NCBI RefSeq assembly: GCF_000715075.1
Contig: NC_134103.1
Span: 71,735,519 to 71,799,518 of the forward strand
Source: Nicotiana tabacum
Lineage: Eukaryota; Streptophyta; Magnoliopsida; Solanales; Solanaceae
Direction: 5' to 3'
DNA: 64,000 nucleotides
Within the stretch, counting starts at the first letter, position 1. Every line of letters begins with the position of its first letter. Shown piece after piece: positions 36,186-45,136 of the stretch. The position numbers were made by a program, and so were the translations under genes. The notes beneath the pieces are model-generated. The model worked only from the letters and a program-made list of their open reading frames with translations. It ran no database searches and was not told the origin of the DNA.

Positions 36186-36320
36186 TCTATACTATATTAA
36201 AAGCACGACGGCCTTTAGCGAAATGTCGTTCGCCTTTTTTACCCCTTTAAAAATACTATATTAAAAGCACGAAGGCCCTTAGCGAAATGTCGTTCGCCTT
36301 TTTACCCCTTTAAAAATAGA
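36186..36320 (+). mobile_element. Helitron-like 5' end with 64-bp tandem duplication
   Basis: TCTATACTATATTAAAAGCA begins a sequence typical of plant Helitron 5' ends (TC start, CTATATTAAAAGCACGA, GTCGTTCGCC). The first about 64 bp are repeated in tandem (36,190-36,253 and 36,254-36,317). No CTRR end with hairpin could be found downstream, so the element is incomplete or its end has decayed. Confidence 0.45.
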
Positions 36321-36746
36321 GTTCACGCTAGACAAAATAATTATTTAATTAATTGAAAACAAAAGTTACACCAAATCTAAAAGGGCAAAAATGTAGGTGG
36401 GGTTCGAACGTGGGACCCAGAAACAAAACTGGGCAGCATATAGTTGTTGGGTGAATAAGTGTGCGGTAATGGTTAATGACATAAGCCTAAGGGTAGTTTA
36501 GTCAAGGAGTTCAAAATGTTATACATAAGCTATAGTAAGATTCGTTTTTAATCAATCATATTCTTCCATTTTAACTAAAATGAACAGTTTACCCTTTCAA
36601 TCCCAAGCAAGCATGTTGACTTGCTGCCTACTTATTCTCCCTTATCAATAGAGAGAATATGTTTATTACTATTTCTAAATATTATTTACTAAATATTTTT
36701 ACTATGTCTGTTACATTTAGTTTTATGTCTTATTTTCTATTTAATA
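36321..36746. other. Non-coding stretch between Helitron-like end and Tat gag
   Basis: It contains a GGGGTTCGAACGTGGGACCC block often found inside such Helitron relatives, then AT-rich sequence. No frame or motif is supported. The 5' LTR, PBS and gag N-terminus expected for the Tat element are not in the window. Confidence 0.4.
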
Positions 36747-37302
36747 TTGGCTCGTGAAAAGAATATCATGCTTGAAGATGAGAAAGCAAGCGCAAACCAA
36801 GTCTCTATCACATTTGGCTCATTTAATCCAGACAAATTATGTAGTTTTAAAGAATGTAAAGATGAAGAATTACTGGAGAACAATAAAGTTGAAGACGATC
36901 AACCTGAGGATGATGAAGGTTGGACGTTGGTGACTCGCCATAGGCACCACAGAAAAAGCCCACGAAAAGAATCAGTAGAACAACCAACAAGGAAAATGAT
37001 GGTAAAAAGACCAATGAGATGGAATCCAATTAAGCACTTAAAGAAAGCAAAAGTGGAGGTGCACCACCCTCAAAATCCACGACATCCAGTGACCTTGGAG
37101 GAGTTTTTACCAAGTTGGTTCCGCACGAAGATTTCCTTTAGGGGTATTGAAGCCTCCTGCTGCCATGTACGAAGGGGAAGAAAAGAGTGGTGACCTACCA
37201 TTAGCACCATCTTCGGAAAAGCTCATCGAGTCCACTCCTCAAGAAGTTAATGCTTGTGAGAAAAAAGTCGCGCTCACAAATGACTATCTTCTCCTACGTG
37301 AC
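36747..37302 (+). pseudogene. Element E (Tat lineage) gag-pol, part before the element B insertion
   Basis: The frame contains an acidic stretch (DDQPEDDEGWTLVTRHRHHRK), a motif common just upstream of protease in Tat/Ogre polyproteins. It switches frame near 37,150 by a small indel and continues (AAMYEGEEKSG ... TNDYLLLRD) to the insertion point of element B. The frame phase at 37,302 matches the phase at 47,777, so the polyprotein reads on beyond element B once one copy of the GTGAC duplication is ignored. The true start and N-terminus are missing. Confidence 0.75.
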
Positions 37303-40033
37303 TGTGACGACCCGGTCGGTCGTCTTGAGAGTTGTAGCCCCGATTCTCTATTAACTGCTTCTCCCATATCTTTTTCTGCTATTGTGACTTGTCGGGAGGT
37401 TTCGTTTTGGGTTTTTTGGAGTGTTTTGGGATACTTCGTCCCTAAATGGAGGTTTAAGCCTTAGGATTGGCACCGTAGTCGGAACAGTATGAAGATGACT
37501 CCAGAATGAAATTCTGTCGATTCTGTTAACTTTGTTGTGTGATTTTGGGCTTAGGGGCGTGTCCGAATTGTGTTTTGGAAGTCCGTAGCTCATTTAGGCT
37601 TGAAATGGCAAAAGTCAAATTTTTGGAGTTTTGGGTCGGTAGTGGAATTTTTTATATTAGGGTCGGATTAAGATTCCGGAATTTGGAATAGGATCGTAGT
37701 GTTGAATATGACTTGTGTGCAAAATTTAAGGTCAATCAGACGTGGTTTGGTTTCAAGTTTGAATTGGAGGGTGATTCGTGATTTTAGCATTGTTTGATGT
37801 GATTTGAGGGCTCGATTAGGTTCGTATGGTGTTTTAGGATTGGTTGGTATGTTTGGTTAAGTTCCTAGGGGTCTCGGGTGTGATTCAGATGCTTAACAGA
37901 TGAATTTTGGACTTGGGAAAGTTGCTGAGTTTTTGTTGGTTCTGGTGTTTCGCACCTGCGGGGGAGGGGGGGGGGGTGAGAGACCGCAGGTGCAGACTCG
38001 CACGTGTGGAGGAACAGGCACAAATGCGGAATTTGGAGGCTTGACCTGGGGTTGTAGGTGCGAGGAATTTCCGTATCTGCGATGCCCGCAGATGCGCCCA
38101 AGGATTCGCAGGCGCGGAGCAAGACCGCAGAAGCGGACAGTGTTGCGCAGGCGTGCACGCGCAGGTGCGGCCCCCACTGCCGCAGATGCAGACCCAGCCA
38201 TCTTAAGTTATTTTCGCACCTGTGAGGGATTTTTCGCAGATGCGGCGTCGCAGGTGCGACCCATGGCCCGCAAGTGTGAAGATCGCTGGGCAGAAAAGGG
38301 GCAGAATCGAGGGTTGAGGTTCATATTCACAAATTTGATTTTTGAGCTCGAGAGAAGGCGATTGCTTGAGGGATTTTCATAGAAAGCTTTGGGATAACGA
38401 TTCCTAACTTATTTTTGGTTTTATTTGATTAATCTATGGCCGTTTTCTCTATTTAATTATGAAATTTGAGTGAGAAAGTTGGGAGAACGGGGGAAATATT
38501 TCCCAACCGAATTTCTGAGTGTAGGGTGGGATTTAAACATCGGATTTGGATAATTAAAATGGTACGAGTGATCTCGTGAGTGAATGTGTGTTCTTAATTG
38601 GTAATTATTACACGATTTCGAGACGTGGGCCCGGGGAGGCTTTTTGAGCGATTTTTCAATTTCTTACGTTAGCTTTGATATCATTAGCTAGATTGGTTTC
38701 TTGTAGATATATTTATGCTATGTAATTTAATTTGGCTAGATTTGGGCCACTCGGAGTCGGATATTCGTGGGAAAGGCATTGTGACTGATTGATTGAGCTT
38801 GGTTCGAGGTAAGTGGCTTTCCTAACCTCGTGTGGGAAAATTGCCGTTAGGATTTGGTACTATTTGATATGTGAGCGTCGTGTACGTGAGGTGACGAGTA
38901 CGTACACAGGTTATTTGTTGTAAAACTCCATTTTTCACTAAGTCATAACTTGTTTTCTCCTTATTTGAAACATACTAGCATATGTAACTATCTTGTTTAG
39001 GCTAGAACATCATGCCTACTTGTTTAACTGCCTATTTAAACTCTGCGCAGCATGTTTTGTGAAATCTCCTATTTTCCTTGACTTGAACATAGTATAAAAT
39101 GTAGGATTTCTTGCTGTAATTGTTATTTCGGTTGGTTTCTCTGCATATTTACTTTGGGACTACAGAACAGTATTTTGGGAGATCCCTCTGCTCAGCATAT
39201 TTATTTTGGGACTACGTAACGGTATTCCGAGAGATCCCCCAACATATTTATTTTGAGACTACGGAACGGTATTCCGGGAGATCCCCCTGCATATTTATGT
39301 TTGGGACTACGAGACGGTATCTCGGGAGATCCCCTGTTGTTATCACTGTGTTTTAAGCTATTGTCTTTCATTGATTCTATTCTTGTTAGATCGTATTTAT
39401 TTTCCTCCGATATTTTATTCTGTCTTATTTCACTATATTTATACCAGTAGGGACCTGACCTGATCTCATCACTACTCGACCGAGGTTAGACTTGGCACTT
39501 ACTGGGTACTGCTGTGGTATACTCTAGCCCTTTCTTGTACATATTTTTCGTGTGCAGATCCAGGTTCATCTTACCAGCCTTATCACTAGTTGCAGTCGCT
39601 GCTGCTAATTGGAGACTTCAAGGTACATGTGCAGATCCAGGTTAATCTTACCAGCCTTATCACTAGTTGCAGTCGCTGCTGCTTATTGGAGACTTCAAGG
39701 TACATCTGCTCGTGCCCGCAGATCCTCGGAGTCCCCCTCTCTTCCCTTATGTTTATTTTTCCTTCTTTCTGTAGAAATGATGTATAGAAAGGTTAAAACT
39801 TCTTAGTAGCTTGTGACATACGGTATTTCGGGTTTTGGAAAATTGTTTTGTACATTTTCAGAGGTGATAATTGTATATGCCGAGTGACATTTAGTTGCTT
39901 ATTAGATATTTGTTACTGTCAGTAGTTAATGTTCATGCTTTAGTTTCACTTCCACAAAAGTGTTAGGTTTACCTAGTCGTAGAGACTAGGTGCCGTCACG
40001 ACGGTTCATGGAGGGAGAAATTGGGTCATGATA
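37303..40033 (+). mobile_element. 5' LTR of element B
   Basis: It runs from TGTGACGACCCGG to ...GGGTCATGATA (CA changed to TA), 2.73 kb. Left flank is GTGAC (37,298-37,302), repeated after the 3' LTR (47,772-47,776). Landmarks are the CGCACCTGCG cassette (37,950-38,290), GAGGTAAGT (38,806-38,814), four GGGACTACGGAACGG units (39,145-39,330) and a 77-bp direct duplication (39,551-39,627 and 39,628-39,704) that is absent from the 3' LTR. In a 230-bp stretch compared by eye the two LTRs differ at roughly one base in ten, so the insertion is old. Confidence 0.9.
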
Positions 40034-40036
40034 AGT

Positions 40037-40048
40037 TTGTATCAGAGA
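40037..40048 (+). other. Primer binding site of element B (initiator tRNA-Met type)
   Basis: TTGTATCAGAGA stands three bases after the LTR end and matches the usual TGGTATCAGAGC at 10 of 12 positions. It primes minus-strand DNA synthesis in Ty3/Gypsy chromoviruses. The two changes suggest decay. Confidence 0.75.
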
Positions 40049-40235
40049 TCTAGGTTCATAGGAGTCGTGAGTCACAAATCAATTTATTAGAGTCTCGCGG
40101 ATCGGTACGGAGACGTCTGTACTTATCTTCGGGAGGCTATTGAACTGTTAGGAACAAACATACTTCTTTGATTCCTTGTCGTACGAGTTATTAGCATCAA
40201 ATTCTAAAAATTCTCTATTCTATTCTTTCCCGCAG

Positions 40236-41640
40236 ATGGTGAGGACCCGTACCGGAGGATCACATGACCAGGCACCCGCGCCCCTACTAGAGCCGCCAGA
40301 AGCCGGGGCCATGGTAGAGTACGGCCACACGGTGCAGCTAGAGCACCCGCGCGAGCTGCGATAGAGGAGCCCCCAACAGTTCTAGCTGGAGGGCAGGCAC
40401 CGAAGGTTCCTATTGCTGCACCAGCCTTCCAAGAGACTCTAGCCTAGTTCATGAGCGTCTTCAGCACATTAGCTCAGGCTGGATTGATTCCGTTAGCTCC
40501 CGCCACATCTCAGGATGGGGGAGGGGCAAAGACTCCCGCAGCCCACACTCCTAAGCAGAGGGTCCAGGTTGATCAGGCCCTAGAGTTCATTCCTATGCCG
40601 CTGGTAGCCCCGGTACAACATGAGATTAGGACAGCCGCTCCTAAGGCAAAGTAGCTGAGACTTGAGAGGTACCAGAAGAACCACCCACCTACATTCAGCG
40701 GATTGGCTACAGATGATGCTCAGGGTTTTCTGGAGGAGTGTCATCGTATTCTCCGTACTATGGGCGTATCGGAGACGAGTGGGATTTCTTTTACCACTTT
40801 CCAGCTTAAAGAAGCATCTTATCAGTGGTGGCGTGCTTATGAGCTGAGTAGTCCGGATGAGGCAACTTCACTTACATGCACTTAGTTCCCGGACATATTT
40901 TGAGAGAGTATATCCCTTAGAGCCTCAGGGACTCATGGCGCGTGAAGTTTGAGCAGTTGCGCCAGGGTGCTATGACTGTGTCAGAGTATGCAGTCTGCTT
41001 CAGTGATTTGGCCCGACATGCACCGGCCTTCGTTGCCATAGTTCGAGAGAAGGTTCGACGATTTTTTGAGGGACTCCACCCCAGTATAAGGATTAGTATG
41101 GTCAGGTAGCGGAAGATGGATATTCCTTACCAGCATGTTGTGAGTACTGCTAAGAGGTTAGAGGGCATGCTTGCCCGGGACCGAGAGGAGAGAGAGGCCA
41201 AGAGGTCTCGAGAGACTGGTTCTTATTCTGGAGCTCGTGCCCCAACAGCTCGCCATGGTAGGGGTTATGTGGGTAGCCCCGTTCGCTCTTCTAGCCGCCA
41301 GTGGTGTTCCAGCCCCTTCTAGGCCCCGGGAGCCTTATTATGCACCTCCAGTATCTAGTGTGCCTCCTGCTCGGGGTACTTTTTGCGGCCAGTCTAGCAG
41401 ACTTGGCCCGAGTCAGTCACAGCAGCTAGGCCCTCCGAGGGATTATTTTGAGTGTGGCGACACCCGCCATATGGTGAGGGATTGCCCCAGACTTAGGAGG
41501 GTTGTACCTCCCCAGACTTCTCAGCCACCACGTGCTCCACCGGTTCCTCAGGCCATGGTTCCATCACCAGCTACTGCCCCACCTGCTCAGCCAGCTCGAG
41601 GTGGAGGTCGAGGTCGCCCTAGAAGGGGAGGCCAAGCCAG
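40236..41640 (+). pseudogene. gag: Element B gag, broken
   Basis: The ATG at 40,236 follows TTTCCCGCAG, an acceptor-like end. The start MVRTRTGGSHDQAP parallels gag of element A. The frame breaks by about 40,360. Pieces with PPTFSGLATDDAQGFLEECHR and ISFTTFQLKEASYQWWRAYEL (40,680-40,885) and KRLEGMLARDREER (41,116 on) are recognisable in changing frames. The zinc knuckle at 41,444-41,488 reads YFEC-GDTRHMVRDC: its first Cys codon (TGT) is TAT, so zinc binding is lost. A Pro-rich, Arg/Gly linker follows. It is a pseudogene with several frameshifts and stops. Confidence 0.82.
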
Positions 41641-42037
41641 GTATTATGCTTTTCTGGCTCGTACAGAGGCAGTTACTTCCGACTCTGTCATTACAGGTAT
41701 TGTTCCAGTCTGTTATAGAGATGCGTCAGTATTATTTGATCCAGGCTCTAAGTATTCATATGTGTCCTCTTATTTTGCCCCACATTTGGGCGTATCTCAG
41801 GATTCTTTGAGTTCCCCTGTTTATGTGTCTACTTCTGTGGGAGATTCTCTTATTATGGACCGCGTGTATCAGTCATGTTTGATTACTCTTAGTGATTTTG
41901 AGACCAGAGCCGACTTATTATTACTCAGCATGGTAGATTTTAATGTTATCTTGGGCATGGACTGGTTGTCGCCCTATTATGCTATTTTTGATTGTCATGC
42001 TAAGACCGTGACACTGTCTATGCCAGGCTTACCATGA
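41641..42037 (+). pseudogene. Element B protease
   Basis: It is the continuation of the frame open from 41,171. The retropepsin motif VLFDPGSKYSYVSSYFA retains the catalytic Asp, with Thr replaced by Lys after DPGS, and [14 protein letters not shown] is downstream. The frame ends at TGA 42,035, in what should be the protease/RT linker (normally LPRLEW). The domain would cleave the gag-pol polyprotein. Confidence 0.82.
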
Positions 42038-42103
42038 TTAGAGTGGAGAGGTACTTTATAGTATACTCCCAGCCGAGTTATTTTATTTCTTAAAGCTTAA
42101 CGA

Positions 42104-43074
42104 ATGGTTGAGATGGGGTATGGCGCGTATCTAGATTATGTGAGAGATGTCAGTATTGATACCCCTACAGTTGAGTCAGTTCCAGTAGTGAGGGACTATC
42201 CAGATGTGTTCCCAGCTGATCTTCCGGGCATGCCGCCTGATAGAGATATTGATTTCGGCATTGATTTGTTGTCGGGAACTCAGTCCATCTCTATTCCTCC
42301 ATACTGTATGGCTTCTCTTGAGTTGAAGGAGCAGTTGCAGGAGTTGCTTGATAAAGGCTTCATTCGGCCCAGTGTGTCACCTTGGGGTGCTCCTGTGTTG
42401 TTTGTGAAGAAAAAGGATGGTTCTATGCGAATATGTATTGATTATCGCCAGTTGAACAAAGTCACAGTGAAGAACAGGTATCCCTTGCCTCGATTGATGA
42501 CTTATTTGATCAGCCACAGGGTGCCAAAGTATTTTCCAAGATTGACTTGCGTTCAGGTTATCATCAGTTGAAGATTCGGGAGCCAGATATCCTGAAGACT
42601 ACTTTCAGGACTCGGTATGGCCATTACGAGTTCCTTGTAATGTCATTTGGGCTGACCAATGCCCCAATAGCCTTTATGCACTTGATGCACAGTGTGTTCC
42701 GACCCTATATTGATTCTTTCGTCATCGTATTCATTGATAACATTCTAGTGTATTCCCGGACTCGGGAGGATCATGAGCAACACATGAGGGCGGTGCTTTA
42801 GACTTTGAGAAAAAGGAAATTGTATGCAAAGTTCTCAAAATGCGAGTTCTGGTTAGATTCCGTGGCATTTTTGGGTCATATTGTGTCGAGTGAGGGGATC
42901 AAGGTGGATCCGAAGAAAGTGGAAGCAGTGCAAAGTTGGCCTAGACCGTCCTCAGCTATAGAGATCCAGAGTTTTCTTGGATTGGCGGGGTATTACCGTC
43001 GATTTTTTGAGGGATTTTCTTCTATTGCAACACCTATGACCAGGCTGACCCAGAAGGGTGCTCCGTTCAGGTAG
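42104..43074 (+). pseudogene. Element B reverse transcriptase, catalytic FIDD changed to FIDN
   Basis: Fingers and palm are in three frames: 42,104-42,571 ([25 protein letters not shown]), a frameshift near 42,493, then 42,547-42,801 ([15 protein letters not shown]) and 42,805-43,074 ([33 protein letters not shown]). The active-site FIDD is FIDN: codon 42,739 is AAC where Asp is required. Loss of the second catalytic Asp abolishes polymerase activity in known RTs. A TAG at 42,799 and another near 43,072 break it further. Confidence 0.88.
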
Positions 43075-43149
43075 GCATAGGAGTGTGAGGAGAGCTTTTA
43101 GAAGCTCAAGACAGCTTTGACCACATCCCCAGTATTGGTATTGCCTTTA

Positions 43150-43614
43150 GGTTAGGGGTTTTATACAGTTTATTGTGATGCGTCGCGAGTTGGCCTCGGC
43201 ACGGTGTTGATGCAGGACTGTAGGGTGATTGCCTACGCGTCCAGACAGTTGAAGGTGCATGAAAAGAACTATCTTGTCCACGACCTTGAGCTAGCAGCTA
43301 TTGTTCATGCCTTGAAGATTTGGAGGCACTATTTGTACGGCGTTCCTTATGAGATTTACACTGATCACCGGAGTTTGCAGCATCTGTCCAAGCAGAAGGA
43401 TCTGAATTTGCATCAGAGGAGGTGGTTAGAGCTGGTTAAGGATTATGACATCATCATTTTGTACCACCCGGGGAAGGCCAATGTGGTGGCTGATGCTTTG
43501 AGTCGCCGGGCAGAGAGTTTGGGGAGCTTAGCATATCTACCAGCAGCAGAGAGGCCTATGGTATTAGATGTTCAGGCCTTAGCCAACCAGTTTGTGAGAT
43601 TGGATATTTTTTAG
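43150..43614 (+). pseudogene. Element B RNase H
   Basis: [18 protein letters not shown] (first Asp), [33 protein letters not shown] (Glu), [11 protein letters not shown] (Asp) and [15 protein letters not shown] are in one frame from about 43,153. This is the best preserved domain of element B, with no internal stop until 43,612. Upstream, TAG codons near 43,144-43,156 separate it from RT. Confidence 0.85.
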
Positions 43615-43626
43615 CCGAGTCGAGTA

Positions 43627-44526
43627 TTGGCTTGTGTGGTCTCTCGGTCTTCTCTTTATGATCGTATCAGGGAGCGTCAGTATGATGACCCCCATCTGCT
43701 TGTCCTTAAGAACACGGTCCAGCACGGTGATGCTAAGGAGGTCATTATTGAGGAGGATGGTGCATTAAGGGTGCAGGCCAGGTTATGTGTGCCCAATGTG
43801 GATGAGTTGCATGAGTTGATTCTCCAGAAGACTCATAGATCGCGGTACACCATTCATCCGGGTGCCGCGAAGATGTATCAGGACCTGAGGTAGCATTATT
43901 GGTGGAGAAGGATGAAGAAGGACATAGTAGAGTATATGGCTAGATGTCTAAATTGTTAGCTGATGAAGTATGAGCATCAGCGACCGGGTGGGTGTTTCAG
44001 AAGATAGAGATTCCGAAGTGGAAATGGGAGAGGATCACTATGGACTTCGTTGTTCGACTCCCACAGACTCAGCGAAAGTTTGATGTAGTTTGGGTGATTA
44101 TGGACAGGCTGACCAAGTCAGCGCATTTTATTTCGGTGATGACTACCTATTCTTCCGAGCAGCTGGCTCTAGTTTATATCCGAGAGATTGTCAGATTTTA
44201 TGGCGTGCTGGTATCTATCATCTTTGACCAGGGCATGTAGTTTAAATCGTGATTCTGGAGAGTCGTACAGCAGGAGTTGGGTACTCGAGTGGAGTTGAGC
44301 ACAACTTCTCACCCTCAGAAGGACGAGCAGTCCGTGCGCACTATTCAGATTCTAGAGGATATGCTCTGTGCGTGTGTGATGGAGTTTGGAGGTTCATGGG
44401 ATTAGTTCTTTCCACTTGTAGAGTTTGCCTACAACAACAGTTATCAGTCCAGCATTCAGATGGCACCGTATGAGGCTCTGTATTTTAGGCGGTGTCGGTC
44501 CCCAATGGGTTGGTTCGAGCCGGGCT
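43627..44526 (+). pseudogene. Element B integrase, catalytic Glu changed to Val
   Basis: HHCC-type region (THRSRYTIHPGAAKM ... RCLNC followed by a TAG), then IPKWKWERITMDFVVRLP with the first Asp and FDQGM with the second. The third catalytic position reads QSVRTIQ, with GTG at 44,334 where GAG (Glu) belongs. Premature TAGs at 43,891, 43,957, 44,238, 44,402 and 44,525 (approximate codon starts) and a frameshift near 43,996 are visible. It is inactive on two independent counts. Confidence 0.85.
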
Positions 44527-44537
44527 AGGCCATATTA

Positions 44538-45085
44538 TTGGGTACGGACGTGGTTCAGGATGCCTTGGAGAAGGTGAAGGTGATTCAGGACAGACTTCAC
44601 ACAGCCCAGTCCAGACAGAAGAGCTGTGTGGACCGGAAGTTTTGCGATTTTGCATTCATGGTGGGAGAGCGGGTCCTGCTTTGGGTTGCGCCTATGAAGG
44701 GCGTTACGAGGTTCGGAAAGAGGGGCAAGCTGAGCCCAAGATTTATTGGCCCCTTTGAGGTGTTGTGGCAAGTTGGGGAGGTTTCTTATAAGCCTGCCTT
44801 ACCTCCCAACCTAGAAGGAGTTCATCCGGTATTTCATGTTTCGATGCTCCGGAGGTATCACGACGATCTGTCTCATGTGTTGGATTTCAACTCAGTCCAG
44901 TTGGACAAGGATCTATCATATGTTGAGGAGCCAGTGGCCATTTTGGACAGGCAAGTTCAGAAGCTGAGGTTAAAGAACATTGCATCAGTAAATGTTTAGT
45001 GGCGGGGTCATCCAATCGAGGAGGCAACTTGGGAGACCGATCATGATACGCGCTGCCGTTATCATCATCTTTTCACCGCTTCAGG
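44538..45085 (+). pseudogene. Element B integrase C-terminus and chromodomain
   Basis: ALEKVKVIQDRLHTAQSRQKS and the GPY/F segment (GKLSPRFIGPFEVL) lead into VFHVSMLRRYHDD and a Tekay-type chromodomain (EEPVAILDRQVQKLRLK...). The chromodomain is cut by TAG at 44,998, after which WRGHPIEEATWETDHD and FTASG continue in the same frame. It is very similar in design to element A and places B in the same clade. Confidence 0.85.
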
Positions 45086-45099
45086 TATGTCTCTATACT

Positions 45100-45136
45100 C
45101 GTTAGAGGACGAACGATTATTTTAAGAGGGGGAGGA
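45100..45136 (+). other. PPT hairpin and polypurine tract of element B
   Basis: CGTTAG-AGGA-CGAACG (45,100-45,115; one stem mismatch relative to element A) is followed by an AT spacer and AAGAGGGGGAGGA, then the LTR start (TATGACAACCC, TG changed to TA). Confidence 0.8.
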
